From Bacteroidota bacterium (lineage in GTDB: Bacteria; Bacteroidota; Bacteroidia; Bacteroidales; UBA10428), in NCBI GenBank assembly GCA_023442525.1, contig JAEZZA010000020.1:62001-126000 (forward strand): a stretch of 64,000 nucleotides of DNA, given 5' to 3'. Positions 26,280-34,383 of the stretch are shown here, piece after piece. The notes under the pieces are model-generated. The model made no database searches and was not told the DNA's origin. It saw only the letters and a program-made list of their open reading frames with translations. Every line of letters starts with the position of its first letter. Positions within the stretch are counted from its first letter, which is position 1. Position numbers and translations under genes: made by a program.

Positions 26280-27631
26280 AAGCCGATAAACCGGTACTTA
26301 TATACGTGGTGGAAGACAACGACTGGTATAACAGGTTACTGGTTCATACTCTTTCGCTGAATCCCGACTATGTGGTAAAAAGTTTTTTTACCGCCCAGGC
26401 TTTTTTTGAAAGTATTTCAGTTGACACTCCGGATATTGTTACTCTCGATTACCGTCTGCCCGATTCAAATGGCACGGAAGTGTTAAAGCAGTTGAAACAA
26501 GATTATCCTGAAATAGAAGTTATTTTGATTTCGGAACAGGACGACATCAATACCGTTGTGGAATTGCTCAAACTGGGAGCAAAAGACTACATAATTAAGT
26601 CGGAAGACATTCGCGATCGACTGCTTAACACAGTTCAGAACATCAGTAAGGAGATTGGCCTTCGAAGTGAAATAACGTTGCTGAGGAAGGAAATTCAAAA
26701 GAAATATGATTTCAAAAAGATCATTCTGGGTGAAAGCCACGTGATGCAACCGGTATACGACCGCATTGAAAAAGCCCTGGGAACCGGTATTAATGTTTCG
26801 GTGTATGGCGAAACCGGAACGGGCAAGGAATTGGTAGCAAAAGCCATTCATTATAATTCAAGAAGAAAAGATAAATCTTTCGTTGCGATTAACGTTTCGG
26901 CTGTCCCGTCAGAGCTGATGGAAAGCGAATTATTCGGTCATGAAAAAGGCGCTTTCACGGGAGCCTCGTACCGAAGGATCGGGAAATTTGAGGAAGCCCA
27001 TGGCGGAACACTTTTTCTTGATGAAATCGCCGAAATGGATCCCGGATTGCAGGTTAAGTTATTGCGGGCATTACAGGAAAAAGAGATCACACGTGTAGGC
27101 AGCAACCAGGTTATTAAAACTGATTGTCGGATCATAGTGGCAACGAATAAGAATCTGAAGGAGGAAGTAAAGAAGGGAAAATTCAGGGAAGACCTGTATT
27201 ACAGGTTACTTGGCCTGCCCATTGACCTACCTCCGCTGAGAGACAGGGGAAACGACATTATTTTATTGGCAAGGCATTTTATACATGAATTCTGCAACGA
27301 AAATCAGTTACCTCTCAGAAAACTCTCCCAGGCCGCTCAATCGAAGTTGCTTACTTATACCTATCCCGGGAATATCAGAGAATTAAAAACGTTAATTGAA
27401 CTGGCAATAACACTTTCCGATACTCAGGAAATACAGGCATCAGATATAATTCTGGATAGTGATGGTATATCATCCGAAATTAAAGAGGAAAAAGAACTTA
27501 CTCTGCGCGATTATGAGTTGAAGATCATTCGCTCCTATCTTAATAAATACAACAACGACATCCGCGAAGTAGCCAAAAAGCTCGACATTGGCGTTTCAAC
27601 TATTTACAGACTCATGAAAGAGGGGTTGTAG
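26276..27631 (+). CDS. Sigma-54-dependent NtrC-family response regulator
   Basis: A 451-residue activator of RpoN promoters. N-terminal receiver with acidic pocket VVEDND and acceptor Asp58 (TLDYRLPD), Lys in KDYIIKSE. The AAA+ domain has Walker A GETGTGKE (about 178-185), the sigma-54 contact loop GAFTGA (225-230), Walker B TLFLDEIAEM, and an Arg-finger region. A FIS-type helix-turn-helix ends the protein (DIREVAKKLDIGVSTIYRLM). Translationally coupled to the hybrid kinase upstream; the kinase's Hpt domain is the likely phosphate donor. Confidence 0.95.
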   Translation: MKADKPVLIYVVEDNDWYNRLLVHTLSLNPDYVVKSFFTAQAFFESISVDTPDIVTLDYRLPDSNGTEVLKQLKQDYPEIEVILISEQDDINTVVELLKLGAKDYIIKSEDIRDRLLNTVQNISKEIGLRSEITLLRKEIQKKYDFKKIILGESHVMQPVYDRIEKALGTGINVSVYGETGTGKELVAKAIHYNSRRKDKSFVAINVSAVPSELMESELFGHEKGAFTGASYRRIGKFEEAHGGTLFLDEIAEMDPGLQVKLLRALQEKEITRVGSNQVIKTDCRIIVATNKNLKEEVKKGKFREDLYYRLLGLPIDLPPLRDRGNDIILLARHFIHEFCNENQLPLRKLSQAAQSKLLTYTYPGNIRELKTLIELAITLSDTQEIQASDIILDSDGISSEIKEEKELTLRDYELKIIRSYLNKYNNDIREVAKKLDIGVSTIYRLMKEGL

Positions 27632-27668
27632 CGGAACAAAGCCTGCCTGTGGATTTTTTTTCCTAAAA

Positions 27669-27684
27669 TGGCATCCACTTTCCA
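27669..27684 (+). promoter_or_regulatory. Possible sigma-54 (-24/-12) promoter
   Basis: TGGCAT, 5 nt, TTCCA, against the consensus TGGCAC-N5-TTGCA. The GG and the second invariant dinucleotide are 10 nt apart as required, but that second dinucleotide reads CC rather than GC. It sits just after the NtrC-type gene and upstream of the coiled-coil gene at 27813. A weak match, noted because the activator is adjacent. Confidence 0.25.
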
Positions 27685-27800
27685 ATTTTGAGAATTAATT
27701 AAATGTTACAGGAAATTTATTTCACTGTATATCTGAACGATATGTTTTTGTTTACCTTTTGGAACAATCATTGTTTATACTGGAATTAACCAAATACCTG

Positions 27801-27806
27801 GGAGGA
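27801..27806 (+). promoter_or_regulatory. Strong Shine-Dalgarno sequence fixing the start at 27813
   Basis: GGAGGA lies 6 nt before the ATG at 27813. Most starts in this window have no such motif. It supports choosing this ATG over an in-frame one 18 codons upstream. Confidence 0.7.
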
Positions 27807-27812
27807 AACAAG

Positions 27813-28757
27813 ATGAAAAACGATTCGGCAGACATGAACTTCCAAAGAACGCGAAAAGGCTCTAACAATAGCCTGATTGCCGTTCTTTTAGTCTCATTAT
27901 TGCTGGTTTGTGTTGTGGGAGCCATTTTACTTGCACGCGCAAATAAGAAAAACGTTGAACAAACAGCTGCGTTGGAAAATCAGAAATATGAACTTTCCGG
28001 TCAATTAAGCAACCGCGATTCCATAATTAACGAATGGGTTCTGGCTTTTAACGAAATTGAAAGTGACATCCGGAAAATAACGGAAAGAGAGAACATGTTA
28101 TCGCTTCAGTCGATGAATCCTGAGATTTCAAGCAGTAAGAAGAAGGAAATATTAAAAGAAATTGCATATATCAGGGATCTGATTGAGCAGAATAAAAAGA
28201 AAATTTCATCATTGAATGCACAGTTGCGGAAATCAGGTGTCAATATTGCTGCTTTGCAGGCACAAGTTGATACTTTAAGCGCAAACATCATAAAGCGTGA
28301 TAATGACATCTCCGCACTGCGTATGGAATTGGTTAACCGGGAATTTGAAATTGGAGAGCTCCACCGGGAAGTGGATACCATGAAAACTACACTTGCTGAT
28401 AAGGAGCTGTTTATTGCCCGGCAAATTGATGAAATGAACAAAGCATGGATTGTTTCAGGAACTTCTCGCGACCTGAAAGAAAAGGGATTACTTCACAGGG
28501 AAGGCAGCATCCTGGGATTGGGAGGAAAACAATCGTTACAGGAAAACTCGTTAAAGGATGAATTATTTACCGAAGTTGATATTACCGAAACAAGGACTAT
28601 TCCGGTTAATTCGAAATCGGCCCGGCTGGTTACCGATCATCCGGCCGACTCTTATGAAATGGTCAAAAATGGTTCGGATATTATCTCTTATATTGAAATA
28701 AAGGATCCCGATTCCTTCTGGAAAATAACAAAATACGCCGTTGTTGAAGTAAGATAA
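27813..28757 (+). CDS. Membrane-anchored coiled-coil protein (Cbp1-like)
   Basis: A 314-residue protein: charged N-terminus, one membrane helix at about 22-42 (LIAVLLVSLLLVCVVGAILLA), a long predicted coiled coil (about 50-215, with Asn/Lys/Glu-rich heptads), then a compact C-terminal domain (KAWIVSGTSRDLKEKGLL through SFWKITKYAVVEV). From memory, the same C-terminal pattern occurs in Bacteroidetes proteins labelled Cbp1-like collagen-binding adhesins; this resemblance is not proof of binding. The start is set by a GGAGGA ribosome-binding site. It follows the NtrC-type activator and may be under its control. Confidence 0.7.
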   Translation: MKNDSADMNFQRTRKGSNNSLIAVLLVSLLLVCVVGAILLARANKKNVEQTAALENQKYELSGQLSNRDSIINEWVLAFNEIESDIRKITERENMLSLQSMNPEISSSKKKEILKEIAYIRDLIEQNKKKISSLNAQLRKSGVNIAALQAQVDTLSANIIKRDNDISALRMELVNREFEIGELHREVDTMKTTLADKELFIARQIDEMNKAWIVSGTSRDLKEKGLLHREGSILGLGGKQSLQENSLKDELFTEVDITETRTIPVNSKSARLVTDHPADSYEMVKNGSDIISYIEIKDPDSFWKITKYAVVEVR

Positions 28758-28803
28758 TACATAAGTTACGAGTTACGCGCAAGCCACATTTTTAGTACTG
28801 CCT

Positions 28804-28849
28804 CAGGCCGATCGTTAAGCGCAATATCCCGATCGGTCTGATTTTTTTT
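28804..28849 (+). terminator. Rho-independent terminator
   Basis: CAGGCCGATCG (28804-28814) pairs with CGATCGGTCTG (28830-28840) with one G-T wobble, followed by a T8 run (28842-28849). It ends the coiled-coil gene transcript. Confidence 0.88.
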
Positions 28850-28887
28850 ATATCATATCCGTATTTATACTTATTCTGATTTGGTTT

Positions 28888-28962
28888 TAATGCCGATATC
28901 AGGCATCGAACTATAATTTAGATTTGCATAAATCTACTATGGTTCAATCCTGACCGGCATTA
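28888..28962. repeat. Nested inverted repeats upstream of the sulfate-exporter gene
   Basis: Outer arms TAATGCCGATATCAGG (28888-28903) and CCTGACCGGCATTA (28949-28962) are near-perfect inverted repeats. Inside them a perfect palindromic hairpin TAGATTT-GCAT-AAATCTA (28919-28936) contains TAGATTTG, a match to the Bacteroidetes -7 element TAnnTTTG; no TTTG box lies at the right distance upstream. The block ends 13 nt before the ATG at 28976. It could be an operator/promoter or a structured leader. Confidence 0.55.
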
Positions 28963-28975
28963 AAATAATTTCATC

Positions 28976-30223
28976 ATGAAAAAAATTCTGAAAAACGAAG
29001 ACTGGTTGTCATTCAGCACTGGTTTATTAATCGTAATTCTTGCAGTTGCAGGAATTTATTTTAAATCGCCGAAATTCGACTGGAAGGATTCTTCAGGACT
29101 GATCAAAGTTCTTTCCAGCTCAACAAATCTTCTGCCATTATTATTTACCGTAATAGTTATTTTTTTCCTGAACCTGTTCACCCGGTTCCTGAAGCATAAA
29201 AGTATTGGTTCAATAGCGGCCTCCACCCTTATATTGTTTGCTATTGCCACGGTTTCGATGATCGTATCGGGATATGCTCCGGTTAAGTATTACGGATTTG
29301 AATATGTAATCTTCGCATTGATCCTTGGCATTCTGATTCGTAATGTTTTCGGAGTTCCCAAATGGCTACAGGATAATCTCCACACGGAATTCCTGATTAA
29401 AACCGGACTTGTGGTACTTGGCGCAGGAATTATTTTCGGTGATATTATCCAAGCCGGTTCACTGGGACTGATTCAAGCTTTGATAGTTGTTCTGGCCGTA
29501 TGGTTTTTCGCATTCTGGATCAGCGGTAAGCTTAAAGTTGATGATGAAATGCGGATCATGATTTCCAGTGCGGTATCCATTTGCGGAGTATCGGCCGCAA
29601 TTGCATCGGCAGGGGCTATAAAAGGCGACGGCAAGAAACTTTCGTATGTGGTTAGCCTGGTATTAATTATTGCACTTCCAATGCTTATTATACTTCCATT
29701 GCTTGCCAGATGGCTTGGCCTCAACCCGGCACAGGCAGGGGCATGGCTTGGCGGAACCATTGATACAACAGGAGCTGTTGTTGCTTCAGGAAGTATCCTG
29801 GGAGAAGAAGCACTGAAATTCTCAACTATAGTGAAGTTTTCGCAAAACGTACTTATTGGTTTTGCTGCAGTGGCAATATCTCTTTTCTGGGCCTTCAAAC
29901 AGAGGACCAATGGAGATAATTCCGGTGAGAAAGTGAATTTCAGAATCATCTGGGAAAGGTTCCCAAAATTTGTTCTTGGCTTCATTCTGGCTTCACTCCT
30001 GTTCTCATTCATTATAGATGCTGAAACAGTAAGTCAGACCAAGGGATATCTGAAAGGAATTCAGACTGCAATTTTTGGTGTTGCTTTTGTAGGAATAGGA
30101 CTTGAAACAGATTTCAGGGCATTGGTGAAAACCGGCAACGGAAAACCGGCCTGGGCATACGTCATTGCACAGCTCTTTAATATAATATTTACGCTTGTGC
30201 TTGCCTGGCTTCTGTTTGCGTGA
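28976..30223 (+). CDS. YeiH-family putative sulfate exporter (UPF0324)
   Basis: A 415-residue integral membrane protein with about ten hydrophobic helices, matching the YeiH/UPF0324 family (GLVVLGAGIIFGDI, ISSAVSICGVSAAIA, WLGGTIDTTGAVVASG). The family is annotated as putative sulfate exporters; transport has little direct experimental support. The neighbours downstream are larE, cysK and metY, supporting a link to sulfur compounds. A structured, promoter-like inverted repeat lies directly upstream. Confidence 0.85.
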   Translation: MKKILKNEDWLSFSTGLLIVILAVAGIYFKSPKFDWKDSSGLIKVLSSSTNLLPLLFTVIVIFFLNLFTRFLKHKSIGSIAASTLILFAIATVSMIVSGYAPVKYYGFEYVIFALILGILIRNVFGVPKWLQDNLHTEFLIKTGLVVLGAGIIFGDIIQAGSLGLIQALIVVLAVWFFAFWISGKLKVDDEMRIMISSAVSICGVSAAIASAGAIKGDGKKLSYVVSLVLIIALPMLIILPLLARWLGLNPAQAGAWLGGTIDTTGAVVASGSILGEEALKFSTIVKFSQNVLIGFAAVAISLFWAFKQRTNGDNSGEKVNFRIIWERFPKFVLGFILASLLFSFIIDAETVSQTKGYLKGIQTAIFGVAFVGIGLETDFRALVKTGNGKPAWAYVIAQLFNIIFTLVLAWLLFA

Positions 30224-30304
30224 CTTTAAATTTTAGTTTTTCTTCTTGCATATTGAACCTTTTCACGCTAAATTGTTAAATGTAATTAAGAACATTTTTA
30301 TTTC

Positions 30305-31126
30305 ATGGATACGCGCGAAAAGTTAAACCGGTTAAGATCTGTTCTTGCCGAAATGGGCAATGTTGTAATTGCTTATTCAGGAGGAGTTGATAGTTCATTC
30401 CTTTTGAAAGTGGCAGTTGACACACTAGGCGCTTCAAATGTAAAAGCAATTCTGGCAATTTCGCCTACATACCCGTCGCGTGAATACGACAGGGCGCTTG
30501 AGACTGCAGCAGCTATTGGTGTTGAAGTTGAAATCATCCACACCAAAGAAGTTGACGATCCGAAATTTGTGAATAATCCCGTTGACCGATGCTACTTCTG
30601 CAAACATGAACTTTTCACCAAAATTGCAGAATACATGGAGTCCGGAAAATATACAAATATGATCGACGGGTCGAACCTCGACGATTTAAGCGATCACAGG
30701 CCGGGCAGAAAAGCCCTGCAGGAAAAAAACGTAAGGAGTCCCCTCATGGAAGCGGGAATGACTAAGGAAGACATACGTATATGTTCAAAGGAAATGGAAC
30801 TGCCGACATGGGACCGGGACGCCCTTGCCTGTTTATCGTCGCGTTTTCCCTATGGCGAAACCATCGATCTGAAGAAACTCAGGATGGTAGACGAAGCTGA
30901 GAATTTTCTTTCCGATCTGGGATTCAGAAATATCAGGGCAAGACACGAAAAAAACTCCATCCGGATAGAAATTTCACCTGCACAGATTAAAAGAATAGCC
31001 GACGATCAGGTGAGGCTTAAAATTCTGGCGAAGATGAAGGAGCTCGGTTATAAATATGTATCCATCGATCTGGAAGGATATCGTCAGGGAAGTCTCAATG
31101 AGACCCTGAAACCCGTGCTGAAATGA
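30305..31126 (+). CDS. larE: ATP-dependent sacrificial sulfur transferase LarE
   Basis: A 273-residue PP-loop enzyme. In lactobacilli LarE adenylates a pyridinium dicarboxylate mononucleotide and donates sulfur from its own Cys176 to make the nickel-pincer cofactor. Here the PP-loop SGGVDSS (25-31) and CYFCKHELF are intact, and Cys176 is conserved at the same number (ACLSSRFPYG). So it belongs to the single-Cys sacrificial class rather than the three-Cys [4Fe-4S] class. No larB, larC or larA is in the window. It may be read with yeiH upstream and the LuxR regulator downstream (10-bp gap). Confidence 0.9.
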   Translation: MDTREKLNRLRSVLAEMGNVVIAYSGGVDSSFLLKVAVDTLGASNVKAILAISPTYPSREYDRALETAAAIGVEVEIIHTKEVDDPKFVNNPVDRCYFCKHELFTKIAEYMESGKYTNMIDGSNLDDLSDHRPGRKALQEKNVRSPLMEAGMTKEDIRICSKEMELPTWDRDALACLSSRFPYGETIDLKKLRMVDEAENFLSDLGFRNIRARHEKNSIRIEISPAQIKRIADDQVRLKILAKMKELGYKYVSIDLEGYRQGSLNETLKPVLK

Positions 31127-31136
31127 CCCAATCCAA

Positions 31137-31796
31137 ATGAATATTTCACACGAGCCGGTAAACATTGTGCTGGCCGATAACCAGGAATTGATAATAGAAG
31201 GATTGAAGACGATCCTGAAAGAAAATTTCACAATTTCTGCAACTGTCAGCTCGGGAAGCCAGGTGGTGGATGCCATTAACCGGTATAAGCCTGACCTTGT
31301 AATTATGGATGTGGCTCAGCTGGATTTCATCTCTACAGGTCAGATTGGAGAATTAGTTTCAAATAATCCCGATACAACTCTCATCGTACTCACTAATTCT
31401 ATTAACCGCAAGGAAGTAATTGAGCTTAATGAATGTGGTATAAAAAACATCATTACCAAGTGGGTGGAAAAGGAGGAACTCCTGGAATGTATTGATGCCG
31501 CTTTAAGAAGAAAAAAATATTACTCGCAGCAAGTTTTGGAAATGCTGATGGAGCCGGAGAAAAAGAATGAATACCAGAATATTCAAGGTTTAACGGCTTC
31601 TGAAATTGAAATTGTCCGACTGCTATCACAGGGCCTTACAAATAAAGAAATTGCCTCAAAGAAATTCCTCAGCGTGCATACAATTATGACGCACCGTAAA
31701 AATATCATGCGAAAACTCGGAGTTTCAAACGTTTCCGAAATGATGATGATTGCCATCCGGTCGGGATTGATTGATAATATTGAGTACCACATTTAA
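31137..31796 (+). CDS. LuxR/NarL-family response regulator
   Basis: A 219-residue two-domain regulator. Receiver domain with ADNQ pocket, acceptor Asp58 (VIMDV), Thr in LTNS and Lys in NIITKW. DNA-binding GerE domain at about 152-210 (LTASEIEIVRLLSQGLTNKEIASKKF, then SVHTIMTHRKNIMRKLG). There is no adjacent histidine kinase, so it is an orphan; it begins 10 bp after larE and may be cotranscribed. Targets are unknown. Confidence 0.92.
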   Translation: MNISHEPVNIVLADNQELIIEGLKTILKENFTISATVSSGSQVVDAINRYKPDLVIMDVAQLDFISTGQIGELVSNNPDTTLIVLTNSINRKEVIELNECGIKNIITKWVEKEELLECIDAALRRKKYYSQQVLEMLMEPEKKNEYQNIQGLTASEIEIVRLLSQGLTNKEIASKKFLSVHTIMTHRKNIMRKLGVSNVSEMMMIAIRSGLIDNIEYHI

Positions 31797-31800
31797 TGTC

Positions 31801-31944
31801 GTGCAGTCGTGCAGTCAGAGCAGTCATTGCAAGGAGCTTCCTGCCGACGAAGCCCTGCCGGCAGGGTCCACTTGTCCCTTGTCCCTCGTCTCTTATTAGC
31901 ACATTGGCATATTGGCACATTGCCACATTGCCACATTGCATCTA
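31801..31944. repeat. Composite intergenic repeat element
   Basis: Several repeat types lie side by side: GTGCAGTC twice (31801-31816), a segment CAGTCATTGCAAGGAGC...GACGAAGCC, a perfect 14-bp palindrome CCCTGCCGGCAGGG (31853-31866), and tandem (G)CACATTG-type units (31899-31938). The segment around 31821-31852 resembles a dispersed repeat I recall from many environmental bacterial genomes (TCATTGCGAGGAGC...GACGAAGCAATC). No gene was found between 31797 and 32035, and no terminator with a T-run. Confidence 0.65.
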
Positions 31945-32035
31945 CCCTATTTTTGGTATACAATATACCCTGATCACGGTATTTCATTAATTATCAGAAA
32001 TATAAAACTTTGTGAATAATTTAAAATGAAATATT

Positions 32036-33004
32036 ATGGCACGAATTCATAAGAAATTAACGGACCTTATTGGCAATACGCCGTTACTCCATCTTGAAAG
32101 ATTTGGAGCCACGTATGGTGCATCGGGTAATATTATTGCAAAGCTTGAATATTTTAACCCGGCCGGAAGCGTTAAAGACCGTATTGGTCTGGCAATGATA
32201 GAAGATGCCGAAAGACGGGGTATATTAAAACCCGATTCGGTGATCATTGAGCCTACAAGTGGAAATACAGGGATAGCCTTAGCCTTTGTGGCAGCGGCAA
32301 AGGGATACAAGTTGATCCTTACCATGCCAGAGACTTTCAGTATCGAAAGACGCAATTTGCTTAAAGCATTAGGTGCACGCCTGGTGCTGACTCCGGGACC
32401 CGAAGGCATGGGAGGTGCGATCCGCAAAGCGGAAGAACTATATAACAGCATTAAGAATTCATTTATCCCTCAGCAATTCAAGAATCCTGCAAATCCGGAA
32501 ATCCACCGCAGAACAACTGCAGAAGAAATATGGCGTGACACTGACGGGAAAATCGACTACTTTGTCTCGGGAATCGGAACCGGTGGAACAATTACAGGTG
32601 CCGGAGAAGTTCTGAAAAGCAGGAAATCCGATATCCGAACGGTTGCTGTTGAACCTACTGATTCGGCTGTACTATCGGGACGTCCCAAAGGCCCGCACAA
32701 AATCCAGGGCATAGGAGCAGGATTTATCCCTGATGTTCTGAATACTAAAATTATTGACGAGATCATTACCGTATCGAATGAAGATGCATTTGAAACCAGC
32801 AGAAGGCTTGCAAGAAGTGAAGGATTGTTAGTGGGGATTTCATCGGGTGCTGCTGCATGGGCAGCATTGCAGGTAGCCAAACGGCCTGAATCGGCCAGAA
32901 AGAATATCATAGTAGTACTTCCCGATACAGGTGAACGTTATCTTTCAACAAGTCTTTATAATTTTGAAGATGAAACAGCCGAACTTGATGTAGCTTTAGC
33001 TTAA
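32036..33004 (+). CDS. cysK: Cysteine synthase A (O-acetylserine sulfhydrylase)
   Basis: PLP enzyme making cysteine from O-acetylserine and sulfide. The 322-residue protein has the PLP lysine at K47 (NPAGSVKDRIG), the substrate-binding PTSGNTGIALA loop and the phosphate-binding GIGTGGTITGAG. The pattern is cysteine synthase, not cystathionine beta-synthase (no CBS domains). It is followed after 26 bp by metY, forming a sulfur-assimilation pair. Confidence 0.95.
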   Translation: MARIHKKLTDLIGNTPLLHLERFGATYGASGNIIAKLEYFNPAGSVKDRIGLAMIEDAERRGILKPDSVIIEPTSGNTGIALAFVAAAKGYKLILTMPETFSIERRNLLKALGARLVLTPGPEGMGGAIRKAEELYNSIKNSFIPQQFKNPANPEIHRRTTAEEIWRDTDGKIDYFVSGIGTGGTITGAGEVLKSRKSDIRTVAVEPTDSAVLSGRPKGPHKIQGIGAGFIPDVLNTKIIDEIITVSNEDAFETSRRLARSEGLLVGISSGAAAWAALQVAKRPESARKNIIVVLPDTGERYLSTSLYNFEDETAELDVALA

Positions 33005-33030
33005 TTAATTTAATATATCAATAAACCATT

Positions 33031-34326
33031 ATGTCAGAAAACAATCTTCGCTTCGAAACGCTTCAGGTTCACGCCGGACAGGAGGCAGATCCTGTAACCG
33101 GCTCCAGGGCAGTTCCCATTCACCAGACCACGTCGTATGTGTTCAAAAATTCTGAACACGCTGCAAACCTGTTCGGATTAAAGGAATTCGGGAACATTTA
33201 CACCCGTATAATGAATCCTACCACCGATGTATTTGAAAAAAGAATAGCCGCTCTTGAAGGCGGAGTAGCTGCCCTGGCAACCTCATCGGGCCAGGCCGCG
33301 CAGTTCCTTGCACTCAGCAATATCCTGGAGGCCGGTGATAATTTTGTTTCCACATCCTACCTGTATGGCGGAACATACAACCATTTCAAAGTACAATTCA
33401 AACGCCTGGGAATTCAGGCAAGATTTGTGGATGGTGATAACCCCGCAGATTTTGAAAAGCATATCGACGAGAAAACCAAGGCTATTTATATTGAAACCAT
33501 TGGCAATCCTCGCTATAATATTCCTGACTTTGAAGCTTTTGCAGCGCTTTCTCAAAAACACGGAATACCTTTGATAGTCGACAATACTTTCGCCGCCGGC
33601 GGATACCTGTGCCGGCCCATTGAACATGGTGCGAGTATAGTAGTGGAATCTGCTACCAAATGGATTGGCGGTCATGGTACGAGTATAGGAGGTGTGATAG
33701 TTGATTCGGGTAAATTCAACTGGGGAAATGGTAAATTCCCTCAATTTACAGAGCCTTCCGAAGGTTATCACGGATTGAAATTCTGGGATATTTTTGGTTC
33801 TTCCGGACCATTTGGAAATATCGCCTTTATTATCAGAGCCCGCGTGGAAGGTTTACGCGACTACGGAAGTGCACTAAGTCCTTTTAATGCATTTCTCCTG
33901 TTACAAGGTCTTGAAACACTTTCATTAAGGGTACAGCGCCATGCAGACAATGCACTGGAACTCGCCGGATGGCTTCAAAAACATCCGAAGGTTGAATCAG
34001 TCGACTATCCCGGATTGCCTGAAAATCCTTATCATAATAATGCAAAGAAATACCTGCGTAACGGTTACGGCGGAGTACTGTCGTTCCTGGTGAAAGGAGG
34101 AAAAGATGCCGCAGACAATGTGATCAATAAAATAAAGCTGATCAGCCATCTGGCCAACGTGGGTGATGCCAAAACACTAATCATTCATCCGGCATCAACA
34201 ACCCATCAACAGTTGAGCGATGAAGAACAGTTAAGTGCAGGAGTAATACCCGGACAATTAAGAATTTCAGTAGGTATTGAACACATCGACGATATCAAAG
34301 CCGACCTGGATCAGGCTCTGAGTTAA
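33031..34326 (+). CDS. metY: O-acetylhomoserine aminocarboxypropyltransferase / homocysteine synthase
   Basis: PLP enzyme of the Cys/Met metabolism family that makes homocysteine from O-acetylhomoserine and sulfide. The 431-residue length is that of MetY (cystathionine gamma-synthase is nearer 380). Features are FETLQVHAGQ at the start, YTRIMNPTTDVFE, ATSSGQAAQF, and PLP lysine in ESATKWIGGHG. It lies directly after cysK. A near-perfect inverted repeat follows the stop. Confidence 0.94.
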   Translation: MSENNLRFETLQVHAGQEADPVTGSRAVPIHQTTSYVFKNSEHAANLFGLKEFGNIYTRIMNPTTDVFEKRIAALEGGVAALATSSGQAAQFLALSNILEAGDNFVSTSYLYGGTYNHFKVQFKRLGIQARFVDGDNPADFEKHIDEKTKAIYIETIGNPRYNIPDFEAFAALSQKHGIPLIVDNTFAAGGYLCRPIEHGASIVVESATKWIGGHGTSIGGVIVDSGKFNWGNGKFPQFTEPSEGYHGLKFWDIFGSSGPFGNIAFIIRARVEGLRDYGSALSPFNAFLLLQGLETLSLRVQRHADNALELAGWLQKHPKVESVDYPGLPENPYHNNAKKYLRNGYGGVLSFLVKGGKDAADNVINKIKLISHLANVGDAKTLIIHPASTTHQQLSDEEQLSAGVIPGQLRISVGIEHIDDIKADLDQALS

Positions 34327-34335
34327 TAAGGTGGA

Positions 34336-34383
34336 GTCAGGCGATGATTGTCAGTCCTTCCCCCTGGCTGGCAATCGCCTGAC
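34336..34383. repeat. Inverted repeat between metY and the aldo/keto reductase gene
   Basis: GTCAGGCGAT (34336-34345) and ATCGCCTGAC (34374-34383) form a perfect 10-bp stem with a 28-nt loop; TTG/CAA extends it with a bulge. No T-run follows on either strand, so it may be a factor-assisted terminator for the two convergent genes. The right arm touches the stop codon of the minus-strand gene. Confidence 0.55.

Noticed and set aside
31705..31990. Overlapping short frames on both strands around the 31.8 kb repeats
   Set aside because: They are translations of the tandem repeats, with repeated word patterns and no family resemblance.
31797..32035. Possible SAM or other sulfur riboswitch before cysK-metY
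   Set aside because: No SAM-I/II core or terminator/antiterminator pair was recognised; the space is filled by short repeats.
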